From Candidatus Omnitrophota bacterium (GTDB lineage: Bacteria > Omnitrophota > Gorgyraeia > Gygaellales > Profunditerraquicolaceae), in the NCBI GenBank assembly GCA_023247875.1, contig JAHFFQ010000069.1, forward strand, positions 1-7,316: a stretch of DNA of 7,316 bases, given 5' to 3'. Numbering within the stretch: position 1 is the first letter of the stretch; every line of letters starts with the position of its first letter. This document shows, piece by piece, positions 1 through 6,261 of this stretch. Both the position numbers and the translations under genes were made by a program. Below the pieces are notes generated by a model, which was not told the origin of the DNA, did no database searches, and saw only the letters and a program-made list of their open reading frames with translations.

Positions 1-1033
1 AGGTCTCGGAAAGCGTGCCGATTTGATTGACCTTAATCAGTATAGCATTACCGATCTTCTCCGCGATCCCTTTTTTGAATATTTTGGGGTTAGTGACAAA
101 GATATCATCTCCCACCAACTGCACCTTATCTCCTAATCTCCTGGTCATTTCAGCCCAGCCGCTCCAGTCATGCTCGGAGAGGCCGTCTTCTATGGATAAA
201 ACAGGGTAACGCGAAAGCCAATTCTCATAAATAGCGATCAGCTCAGCGGAGGTTTTCTCTGAGCCTTCAAAAGTATATTTACCATTTTTGCAGAAAGAGC
301 TGGCAGCGCAATCCAAAGCCAGGGAAATATCTTTTCCCGGAATATAACCCGCCTTATTGATCGCTTCAATGATCAGGCCTAAGGCCTCTTCATTGGATTT
401 GAGGCTGGGGGCAAAACCCCCCTCGTCTCCTACAGAGGTAGAGAGCTTCCTGGACTTAAGGATTGATTTCAGGTTATGGAATACCTCCGTCGCCATACGC
501 AGGCCTTCCGAAAAACTGGGCGCGCCCTGAGGCATGATCATAAACTCCTGAATATCCAGGTTATTATCTGCATGCATCCCGCCGTTTAAGATATTCATTA
601 AAGGAATGGGGAGGATTTTTGCTTTTTCTCCGCCTAAGAATCTATAAAGAGGCTGTTTCTTGGACAATGCCGCTGCCTTGGCCACAGCCATAGATACCCC
701 CAGGATAGCGTTTGCCCCTAAGTTGGATTTAAATTCCGTCCCGTCCAGCTTGATCAAAAGCTTATCAATTTTGGCAAAATCCGCGGGCAATCCTTTGATC
801 GCGGAATTGATTACGGTGTTGACATTGGCAACCGCCTTTAATACCCCTTTACCCATATATTTTTTCTTGTCGCCGTCCCGCAGTTCCAGCGCTTCATTGT
901 CTCCGGTAGAGGCGCCGGAAGGAACTGCTGCCCTGCCCAGGATCCCGTTATCCAAGATACAATCAACTTCAACCGTCGGGTTGCCCCGGGAATCCAGGAT
1001 CTGACGAGCCAAAACCTTCTTGATCTTTGCCAT
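1..1033 (-). CDS. eno: Enolase (phosphopyruvate hydratase), 3' end missing
   Basis: Enolase converts 2-phosphoglycerate to phosphoenolpyruvate in cytoplasmic glycolysis and gluconeogenesis. The reading frame is open from the ATG at 1033 to the left edge and gives 344 residues of a family that usually has about 430, so roughly 85 C-terminal residues lie outside the window. Visible family signatures: [11 protein letters not shown] near residues 13-23, PSGASTG at 38-44, the substrate-loop GGMHADNN with H154, QEF with E163, VGDEGGFAP with catalytic-type E204, and the Mg2+ ligands D241 (ALDCAA), E282 (SIEDG) and D309 (VGDD). K334 in ILIKVNQIG matches the catalytic lysine. The start is supported by AAGGAG (1040-1045) six bases upstream. 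An ATG at 1036-1038 is out of frame. The gene has its own strong-looking promoter and is divergent from the ftsH-like gene. Identification is secure; only the 3' end is unseen. Confidence 0.97.
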   Translation of the reverse strand, partial: MAKIKKVLARQILDSRGNPTVEVDCILDNGILGRAAVPSGASTGDNEALELRDGDKKKYMGKGVLKAVANVNTVINSAIKGLPADFAKIDKLLIKLDGTEFKSNLGANAILGVSMAVAKAAALSKKQPLYRFLGGEKAKILPIPLMNILNGGMHADNNLDIQEFMIMPQGAPSFSEGLRMATEVFHNLKSILKSRKLSTSVGDEGGFAPSLKSNEEALGLIIEAINKAGYIPGKDISLALDCAASSFCKNGKYTFEGSEKTSAELIAIYENWLSRYPVLSIEDGLSEHDWSGWAEMTRRLGDKVQLVGDDIFVTNPKIFKKGIAEKIGNAILIKVNQIGTLSET

Positions 1034-1039
1034 TTCATT

Positions 1040-1045
1040 CTCCTT
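1040..1045 (-). promoter_or_regulatory. Ribosome binding site of eno
   Basis: AAGGAG on the minus strand, six bases before the ATG at 1033. It fixes the MAKIKK start rather than the out-of-frame ATG at 1036-1038, which would leave a spacing of only one base. Confidence 0.8.
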
Positions 1046-1073
1046 ATTTTAATATTTTTTAGACAGCTTAATA

Positions 1074-1101
1074 ATTATACACGCAAAATAAATCAAGTCA
1101 A
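1074..1101 (-). promoter_or_regulatory. Sigma70-like promoter of eno
   Basis: On the minus strand there is TTGACT (-35, 1096-1101), a 16-bp spacer and a perfect TATAAT (-10, 1074-1079). Transcription would start near 1067, giving a leader of about 33 nt before the eno ATG. The match to consensus is 5/6 and 6/6. This is a sequence match only; no transcript data were available. Confidence 0.7.
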
Positions 1102-1129
1102 GGGAATAGGGGCAAGAACAAGAAAAGGT

Positions 1130-1158
1130 TTGACTTAGCAGAAGGGATATGTTATTTT
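1130..1158 (+). promoter_or_regulatory. Sigma70-like promoter of the ftsH-like/lipoprotein pair
   Basis: TTGACT (-35, 1130-1135) is followed after 17 bp by TATTTT (-10, 1153-1158), matching 5/6 and 4/6 of consensus. A start near 1165 would leave a leader of about 30 nt that includes the ribosome binding site at 1183-1188. The -35 hexamer is identical to that of the opposing eno promoter, and the two are separated by 28 bp (1102-1129). The -10 is weaker than that of eno, so lower output is expected, which is an inference. Confidence 0.55.
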
Positions 1159-1182
1159 CTAAGTATCCAAATTTAAAAGAAA

Positions 1183-1188
1183 AGGGAG
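1183..1188 (+). promoter_or_regulatory. Ribosome binding site of the ftsH-like gene
   Basis: AGGGAG lies six bases before the ATG at 1195 in a purine-rich leader, which supports that start codon. Confidence 0.7.
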
Positions 1189-1194
1189 AAAATC

Positions 1195-2844
1195 ATGAGC
1201 TGGAAGAAAATCAGGTTCTATATAAAACTGCACTGGTTAAAGGCCCTCCTGTTTAGCGCGCTTCTGGCCTTAGGCATATCCTTGGCTATTTTCGTCATTA
1301 TCGGCCTGCGCGCCTGGAATGAATCCGAATCCTATTTGAGGCAATCACAGCTGGCAATGATCCCGCTGCAACTCTACCTGCAGATCATCATGGCCCTTAT
1401 CTTCGGTTTCGTATACACATATTTGATGTACTGGCTTTATTTTAAACGCGGGGCCTCTTCTTTTTCTCAAACCCAAAAGAAATCCGTTGCCGGAGGGGAT
1501 GTGGGAATTACCTGGAAGGATGTCATCGGCATGGATGAAGCCAAACAGGAGGCCCTTGAGGTGGTTAAATTAATTACCGACCGGGCCAGCCTCCAGCGCA
1601 TCGGAGGAAAGATCCTGAAAGGCATCCTGGTGCTTGGGCCCCCTGGCTGCGGAAAAACTTATCTGGCCAAGGCGATCGCCACAGAGGCAAATCTTCCTTT
1701 TATTTCCATGTCCGGTTCGGAATTTGTGGAGATGTTCGTCGGCGTGGGAGCCGGACGAGTGCGTTCGCTCTTTAAAAAAGCCCAGCAGCTGGCGGAACTG
1801 GAAGGCGGATGCATTATCTTCATAGACGAAGTTGATGCTATAGGCGCGCAGCGGGCTATGGACCGGGGGTTTGGCGGCACCACCGAACACAACACAACCC
1901 TTAATCAACTCCTGGTTGAGATGGACGGGCTTAAAGACAAGGATTACAATATTGTCCTGATCGGGGCTACCAACGCCCCGGAACAATATTTGGATGAAGC
2001 CCTCCTTCGTCCCGGGAGATTTGACCGCAAGATCATCGTGGATAAGCCTAACCTGGAGGATCGGCAAAAACTTTTCGCCTACTATCTCAATAAAGTTAAA
2101 TATGACCTCGCTGACGTAAAGCTCGACCGCCTGGCGCGGATTACCGTCGGGCAAAGCCCGGCGGATATCGCCAATATCGTAAGGGAGGCAGCACTCATTG
2201 CCGTACGCAACCAAAAAGTTTCAATCTCCATGCGGGAGATCGATGAAGCGCGGGAGAGGATCGCCTTAGGGATAAAACGCAGGATCAAATTAAGTGAAAA
2301 GGAAAAGTGGCAGATCGCCTACCATGAAGCGGGACATGCCATTGTCACCTATTTGTTTGCCCCCAGCCAGGATGTATTCAAGATAACCATCACCCCGCGC
2401 GGGCCGACAGGCGGGGTTACCTGGGTCCCGGAAAAAGAGGACACCTTTGTCAAAGACTCAAACAAAATGTCCGCCCAGATAAAGATATGCCTGGGCTCCT
2501 ACGCCGCGGAAATGATCAAATATAACGCTACCACCAACGGCGTATACGCGGACTTCTCCTCTGCCATGCATTATGCCCATCAGATGGTCTGGAACGTGGG
2601 GATGGGCAAATCCGGGTTGCTTGGCAACTGGGAGATCGTTGATAAGATCTCCGAAGATCTCAAGGGCAAACTTGACGCGGATGTGCAGGATATATTAAAG
2701 AGCTGCCTTGATGAAGTAACTGCCCTTTTGAAAAAAGAAGAACCGCTCATGGACCGGCTGGCCAAAGAACTGGTATTGAAAGATGAACTTAATTATGATG
2801 AGATCGAGGCTATCTTCAAGGAGTTCGGCAAAAGCCGGGTTTAA
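1195..2844 (+). CDS. FtsH-type membrane AAA+ zinc metalloprotease, compact variant
   Basis: 549 residues; bacterial FtsH usually has about 600-650. FtsH proteases extract and degrade membrane and regulatory proteins using ATP. Two hydrophobic segments (about 16-40 and 58-83) would anchor it in the inner membrane with both main domains in the cytoplasm. The AAA+ module shows Walker A GPPGCGKT (148-155), the pore-loop FVG (181-183), Walker B IIFIDE (207-212), sensor ATN (258-260) and the second region of homology with arginine fingers R272 and R275 in RPGRFDR. The protease domain has HEAGH (377-381), and D453 is the likely third zinc ligand, so both activities look intact. Odd points: the loop between the membrane segments is only about 17 residues, so the usual extracytoplasmic domain is missing, and the conserved segment after the zinc site reads TPRGPTGGVTWVP instead of the common PRGRALGVT type. 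This may be a second, divergent FtsH paralogue, so the plain symbol ftsH is withheld. It is probably co-transcribed with the overlapping lipoprotein gene. Confidence 0.93.
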   Translation: MSWKKIRFYIKLHWLKALLFSALLALGISLAIFVIIGLRAWNESESYLRQSQLAMIPLQLYLQIIMALIFGFVYTYLMYWLYFKRGASSFSQTQKKSVAGGDVGITWKDVIGMDEAKQEALEVVKLITDRASLQRIGGKILKGILVLGPPGCGKTYLAKAIATEANLPFISMSGSEFVEMFVGVGAGRVRSLFKKAQQLAELEGGCIIFIDEVDAIGAQRAMDRGFGGTTEHNTTLNQLLVEMDGLKDKDYNIVLIGATNAPEQYLDEALLRPGRFDRKIIVDKPNLEDRQKLFAYYLNKVKYDLADVKLDRLARITVGQSPADIANIVREAALIAVRNQKVSISMREIDEARERIALGIKRRIKLSEKEKWQIAYHEAGHAIVTYLFAPSQDVFKITITPRGPTGGVTWVPEKEDTFVKDSNKMSAQIKICLGSYAAEMIKYNATTNGVYADFSSAMHYAHQMVWNVGMGKSGLLGNWEIVDKISEDLKGKLDADVQDILKSCLDEVTALLKKEEPLMDRLAKELVLKDELNYDEIEAIFKEFGKSRV

Positions 2845-3682
2845 GCTTCTTCCTTTAATTTTCTTTTTATCCGCCTGCACCTCCTCCACATCACCTTCAT
2901 TCCCCAAAGAAAGTATACCCCAGGCAGTTAAAGATATATGCCTAAAGGAATACAAACTTGATGTTTCAGTCAGGCTGATCAGCCGGACACTCTGGGTTTA
3001 TATGCCGCTTGAAGATATAATCTCCAAGCCCGAAAAGCCGGAAAAATACATCGAGAGGTTCCTGGTCGAGGATAAAGAGAACACGCTTGCCGAGAGAAAA
3101 TTAGAGGTCAGCTACCTTATCAAACCTGTTGAGGAAACGACAAAAGAGCAGGAGATGGTTTTAGACAAAACGGTAAATGAAAAGATCTTCAACGTCCTGC
3201 AGGTTGTCCGCCGCGTGCTTTTCAGCATAGATAACTCCCAAAAAAACACCCCTCTCTTTTTCTGTATTGTTACCGCTGATATCAAGAACGGTTTTGAGAT
3301 AAAACAGGTCTTCCATTTGCTGGATTTAAAGAAATTATCCTATGGCTTTATTTCGCAGACCGAATACCAGCACCGCATTGTCCAGGATACAGGAGTCTCC
3401 CCGGATATTATCGGGGATAAAGAAGGAGCCCATCTGCTTTACCGGGATATAACCCTGGAGGAATTCATCACCTATCAGATCCGTAACCGCATAAGGTTGA
3501 AATTCCAGAAACCAGAGGTAGAAAAGAACGCGGATATTGATAAAGAGGTTTTAAAAATAGTCGCCCACACCCTGGATACCTACGCTTATAAAGATTTTAA
3601 TATCGTTGAGCTGGTAAACCTGGAGACCGGGGGAAAAACCATCCTTAACCAGGCTGCGATCCTGGCCAATTCTAGGGATTAG
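2783..3682 (+). CDS. Putative lipoprotein of unknown function
   Basis: 299 residues from the first ATG; I do not recognise the family. A basic N-terminal stretch (R7-K21) leads into a hydrophobic core and the lipobox LSAC with the acylated cysteine at C32. The residue after it is Thr, which in Gram-negative Lol sorting would favour the outer membrane. The mature part is soluble, charged and has no further membrane segment. Two stretches look alike in layout: a helix-like part followed by two beta-like strands at about 137-178 and again at about 254-287. The start is uncertain. ATGs at 2783, 2795 and 2798 all lie inside the ftsH-like gene, none has a good Shine-Dalgarno, and any of them leaves the lipobox intact. 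The hydrophobic core begins right at the protease stop codon. The overlap implies translational coupling and a shared mRNA, so a role at the envelope alongside the protease is plausible, though inferred. Confidence 0.8.
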   Translation: MNLIMMRSRLSSRSSAKAGFKLLPLIFFLSACTSSTSPSFPKESIPQAVKDICLKEYKLDVSVRLISRTLWVYMPLEDIISKPEKPEKYIERFLVEDKENTLAERKLEVSYLIKPVEETTKEQEMVLDKTVNEKIFNVLQVVRRVLFSIDNSQKNTPLFFCIVTADIKNGFEIKQVFHLLDLKKLSYGFISQTEYQHRIVQDTGVSPDIIGDKEGAHLLYRDITLEEFITYQIRNRIRLKFQKPEVEKNADIDKEVLKIVAHTLDTYAYKDFNIVELVNLETGGKTILNQAAILANSRD

Positions 3683-4277
3683 AAGTTTCTACCTTCCCGC
3701 CTTTTATTTTAATCTTGCCTTCGCTGAATAACCTGATTGCCTGGGGATAGAGTTTATGCTCTATGGAATGGACCCTCTCTTCAAGGGAGACTAAGGTATC
3801 CTTGCTCGTGATCCGGACCTTTTGCTGCAGGATAACCGGGCCGTGGTCCATCTCTTCGTCAACAAAATGCACGGTAACCCCGGTAGAAGCAACGCCTGCC
3901 TCCAAAGCGTCCTTGATGGCGTGAGAGCCTTTAAAGGCGGGAAGCAACGAGGGATGGATATTCATGATCCGGTTGCGGTATTTCCTGACAAAACTTGGGC
4001 TAAGCATGCGCATAAACCCGGCCAGGCAGATCAGCTCTATCTTATAGCTTACCAGCCTCTGGATTATCGCTGCCTCAAAATCAGGGCGGCTTGCAAAATC
4101 TTCACGCTTAACTAGAATTACCGCGGCCTTGGCCTTTTTAGCCCGCGAAATAACCCGGGCCTCCGGCTTATCGCAAACCAAAACCACTAATCCGGTTTTA
4201 ATTCTGCCCTGCTTTATTGCTTTCAGTATCGCAGAAAAATTGCTTCCGTTGCCTGAAGCAAATATGGCTAGCTTCAC
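3672..4277 (-). CDS. purN: Phosphoribosylglycinamide formyltransferase (GAR transformylase 1)
   Basis: PurN transfers the formyl group of 10-formyltetrahydrofolate to GAR in step three of purine synthesis in the cytoplasm. From the GTG at 4277 the protein has 201 residues, normal for the family. It shows the N-terminal SGNGSN (8-13), LAGFMRMLS (85-93), the catalytic segment NIHPSLLP with N106 and H108, and D144 in DEEMDHGP. These correspond to the Asn-His-Asp catalytic triad known from E. coli PurN. I chose GTG because it gives the canonical VKLAIFASGNGSN start, has AAGGA (4285-4289) seven bases upstream, and forms a GTGA overlap with the rnfB stop. A longer frame from an ATG at 4337 would add 20 residues unlike the family and overlap rnfB by 64 bp. 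It is the last gene of the rnf operon, and its stop overlaps the convergent lipoprotein gene by 11 bp. Confidence 0.95.
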   Translation of the reverse strand: MKLAIFASGNGSNFSAILKAIKQGRIKTGLVVLVCDKPEARVISRAKKAKAAVILVKREDFASRPDFEAAIIQRLVSYKIELICLAGFMRMLSPSFVRKYRNRIMNIHPSLLPAFKGSHAIKDALEAGVASTGVTVHFVDEEMDHGPVILQQKVRITSKDTLVSLEERVHSIEHKLYPQAIRLFSEGKIKIKGGKVETSNP

Positions 4278-5062
4278 TCTCTTATCCTTATAGTTTTGGT
4301 GGGACAAACCTTGACGCATTCTCCGCAGGAGGTGCACTTATGATAATCGATCACCGCAAGGTTATCAATCACGTGAATGGCATCAAATTTGCAAGCTTTC
4401 TCGCATAATTTACAGGCGATGCATCCTACGGGACAGAGAGCCCTCACATCCTTGCCCGTGTCAAGTGAGCTGCAGGCAACATAAACATTATTGCTGACTG
4501 ATACAAGAGAAAACAGCTTCTTGGGGCAGGCTAATACGCATTTGTTACATGAGCGACACTTAACTTTATCCACTACCGGCAGGCCTTCGGAGGACATGCT
4601 GATAGCGCCAAAAGGACAGGCCGCGACACAGGTGCCAAAACCAAGGCAGGCGTAAACGCATGATTTCTGGCCTCCCAGAACCAGATTGGCGGCAACACAG
4701 TCATCCACTCCGGCGTAAATATATTTATTCTTCACCTTCAATCCGCCGTGACAATGCAGAGTTGCCACCTTTTTATTCTGTTTCACCACGGCAATACCCA
4801 TGACCTTGGCGATTTTTTCCCTAGTCTGCTCGTTGCATACCCGGCAGCCCTCTATACCGGCCTTGCCGCCAAGCAGGCTCTCGGCAAAGCCAAAACACCC
4901 CGGGTTGCCGCAGGCCCCGCAGTTTGACCCGGGAAGAAGATGCTGCACAGCCTCCAGTTTAGGATCCACCTGGACAGCCAATCTCCTTGAGGCAACAGCC
5001 AACCCTATGCCGAAGAGCAGGCCTAAAATACTTAGTATGAATATGGCAATTAGGATTTCCAT
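4274..5062 (-). CDS. rnfB: RnfB, ferredoxin-type Fe-S subunit of the Rnf complex (long form)
   Basis: RnfB is thought to be the entry point for electrons from reduced ferredoxin into the ion-pumping ferredoxin:NAD+ oxidoreductase. It has 262 residues: an N-terminal membrane anchor (about 3-24), then the RnfB-specific Fe-S motif SNCGACGNPGC (C48, C51, C56, with C73 as likely fourth ligand). Four cysteine-rich ferredoxin-like motifs follow: C135/C139/C145/C149, C169/C172/C175/C179, C214/C217/C220/C224 and C243/C246/C249/C253. That suggests about five [4Fe-4S] clusters, as in the longer RnfB of acetogens and Thermotoga rather than the shorter proteobacterial type of about 190 residues. Extra cysteines (C104, C122, C197, C210) could add to this. 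The ATG at 5062 directly abuts the rnfA stop with no spacer and no clear Shine-Dalgarno, so translation is probably coupled. The stop overlaps the purN GTG by four bases. Confidence 0.96.
   Translation of the reverse strand: MEILIAIFILSILGLLFGIGLAVASRRLAVQVDPKLEAVQHLLPGSNCGACGNPGCFGFAESLLGGKAGIEGCRVCNEQTREKIAKVMGIAVVKQNKKVATLHCHGGLKVKNKYIYAGVDDCVAANLVLGGQKSCVYACLGFGTCVAACPFGAISMSSEGLPVVDKVKCRSCNKCVLACPKKLFSLVSVSNNVYVACSSLDTGKDVRALCPVGCIACKLCEKACKFDAIHVIDNLAVIDYHKCTSCGECVKVCPTKTIRIRE
4285..4289 (-). promoter_or_regulatory. Ribosome binding site deciding the GTG start of purN
   Basis: AAGGA (within TAAGGAT, 4284-4290) on the minus strand, seven bases before the GTG at 4277 and inside the last codons of rnfB. 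It supports the GTG over the upstream ATG at 4337. Confidence 0.7.
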
Positions 5063-5671
5063 TTAGAATTTGAACCCGCTAAAACCCATAAAGCTTAAAC
5101 TTAGTATCCCGCCGATAATGAAGGCCAGGGGAAAATCCTTCAATGCCCTCGGGACATTACAAAGCTCAAGCCTCTCCCTTATCCCGGACATTAAAAGCAT
5201 CGCCAGCGTATACCCTAAGCCCACGCATATTCCCTGAAAAAGAGAATAATAGAAGCTTCCGGCTACCTGTTTACCGTTCAGAAAAAACATATCGATATTC
5301 AATACCGCCACCCCCAACACCGCGCAGTTCACGGTAATTAACGGCAAATAGATCCCGAAGGCCCGGTACATCTGGGGACTGAACTTCCTGATCACCATCT
5401 CCACCAGTTGCACAAAAGTAGCGATGACCAGGATAAAAGAAATAGTGCGCAGGTAAGTAAGGTTAAACGGCAGCAGCATAAAACGGTAAACGAACCAGGT
5501 GATTATCGAGGACATGACAATAACGAACATTACAGCGAAGCTCATTGCTAATGCCGGCTTTGTCTCTTTGGAGATAGCGATAAATGAGCAAAGCCCCAGG
5601 AAACGCGAAAGGATCACGTTATAGATAAATACCGCGGATATGAATATGGTCAGGAACTCTTGGATGTTCAT
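5063..5671 (-). CDS. rnfA: RnfA, integral membrane subunit of the Rnf complex
   Basis: 202 residues, almost entirely hydrophobic, consistent with the six-helix RnfA/RsxA fold (homologous to NqrE). RnfA and RnfE pair in inverted topology in the membrane and hold an iron centre between them that passes electrons across. The cysteines expected at this site are visible: C28 in SRFLGLCSF and C116 in LITVNCAVLG. The C-terminal half has the family signature GLGYTLAMLLMSGIRERL (about 151-168). Length is typical. The ATG at 5669-5671 overlaps the rnfE stop (ATGA), and AGGA lies just upstream in the rnfE tail next to an inverted repeat. The stop TAA touches the rnfB ATG. Confidence 0.96.
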   Translation of the reverse strand: MNIQEFLTIFISAVFIYNVILSRFLGLCSFIAISKETKPALAMSFAVMFVIVMSSIITWFVYRFMLLPFNLTYLRTISFILVIATFVQLVEMVIRKFSPQMYRAFGIYLPLITVNCAVLGVAVLNIDMFFLNGKQVAGSFYYSLFQGICVGLGYTLAMLLMSGIRERLELCNVPRALKDFPLAFIIGGILSLSFMGFSGFKF

Positions 5672-6261
5672 GTTTTCCTATTCTTCAAGAAATTGAAGAA
5701 ACCCAATAATAAGCCAATCACTAATAAAGCCCCGGAGGGCATGCCAAAAACAAAGATCGGCTCAAAACCCTTGATCAGGGTATGCCCTAATAACTGCCCT
5801 GAACCCAGGAACTCCCTTATCGCCGAGATCAGTATAAGCGCCAGGGTAAAGCCGACGCCCATACCCAGCCCGTCAAAGAAAGAGCTGGCCAGGTTATTTT
5901 TACAGGCGAATGCCTCAGCACGCCCCAGAACTATGCAGTTAACTACGATAAGCGGGACATAAATACCCAGGGCGCGGTCCAATACCGGGCTATAAGCCTT
6001 CATGCTCATTTCGGCAATGGTAACAAAGGTAGCAATGATCACGATATAACAAGGTATGCGGATCTTCCCGGGGATGAAGTCCTTGATCAAGGAGACGATC
6101 ACGCTTGAGCCTAAGAGCACAAATGTTGCCGCGATCCCCATGCCTATGCCATTGGCTACCGTCACGGAAACTGCCAGTGTCGGGCATAATCCCAGCACCA
6201 GGACAAAAGTAGGGTTCTCCTTGATTATGCCTTTGGTAAATTCTTTGATCAGTGTTTTCAT
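5668..6261 (-). CDS. rnfE: RnfE, integral membrane subunit of the Rnf complex
   Basis: 197 residues with about six hydrophobic helices, related to RnfA and to NqrD. The opening FTKGIIKENPTFVLVLGLCP is the typical RnfE start and places C26 in the first membrane helix. C109 in VPLIVVNCIVLG is the second conserved cysteine, and both are expected iron-centre ligands together with the RnfA pair. C120 in GRAEAFAC also follows the family pattern. The later segment GVGFTLALILISAIREFLG distinguishes it from RnfA. The start codon shares one base with the rnfD stop (TGATG), and the stop overlaps the rnfA start by four bases. No rnfG lies between rnfD and rnfE, unlike the common order. Confidence 0.96.
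   Translation of the reverse strand: MKTLIKEFTKGIIKENPTFVLVLGLCPTLAVSVTVANGIGMGIAATFVLLGSSVIVSLIKDFIPGKIRIPCYIVIIATFVTIAEMSMKAYSPVLDRALGIYVPLIVVNCIVLGRAEAFACKNNLASSFFDGLGMGVGFTLALILISAIREFLGSGQLLGHTLIKGFEPIFVFGMPSGALLVIGLLLGFFNFLKNRKT
5681..5700 (-). repeat. Perfect 8-bp inverted repeat before the rnfA ribosome binding site
   Basis: TTCTTCAA (5681-5688) and TTGAAGAA (5693-5700) are exact inverted copies with a 4-base loop. On the mRNA strand the hairpin would sit in the last rnfE codons, one base before AGGA and about 10 bases before the rnfA ATG. The stem is A/U-rich, so its stability is modest. Possible effect on rnfA translation is an inference. Confidence 0.4.

Noticed and set aside
660..1004. 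Open frame of 114 codons on the plus strand opposite eno
   Set aside because: It is antisense to the conserved N-terminal part of enolase, and its translation is low-complexity and resembles no family.
1659..1895. Further short frames on both strands inside the FtsH-like gene
   Set aside because: They overlap the conserved ATPase coding region, lack start signals and show no family features.
1570..2214. Long open frame (214 codons) on the minus strand, antisense to the FtsH-like gene
   Set aside because: It lies wholly opposite a well-supported protease gene covering Walker A and B, its translation shows no recognisable domain, and no ribosome binding site stands out. It is a codon-bias shadow.
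3649..3665. Inverted repeat CCAGG/CCTGG just after the purN stop as a possible terminator
   Set aside because: The stem is only five base pairs with a 7-base loop, and the nearest T-run on the purN strand (3634-3638) is about 10 bases beyond the stem, too far for a normal intrinsic terminator.
3680..3691. Small palindrome TAGAA-GT-TTCTA at the lipoprotein stop
   Set aside because: Five A/T-rich base pairs around a two-base gap cannot form a stable hairpin, and the following T-rich stretch is interrupted.
4278..4337. Upstream ATG that would extend purN by 20 residues
   Set aside because: The extension is basic, unlike PurN N-termini, and overlaps the last ferredoxin motif of rnfB. The GTG at 4277 has a good ribosome binding site and the canonical start sequence.
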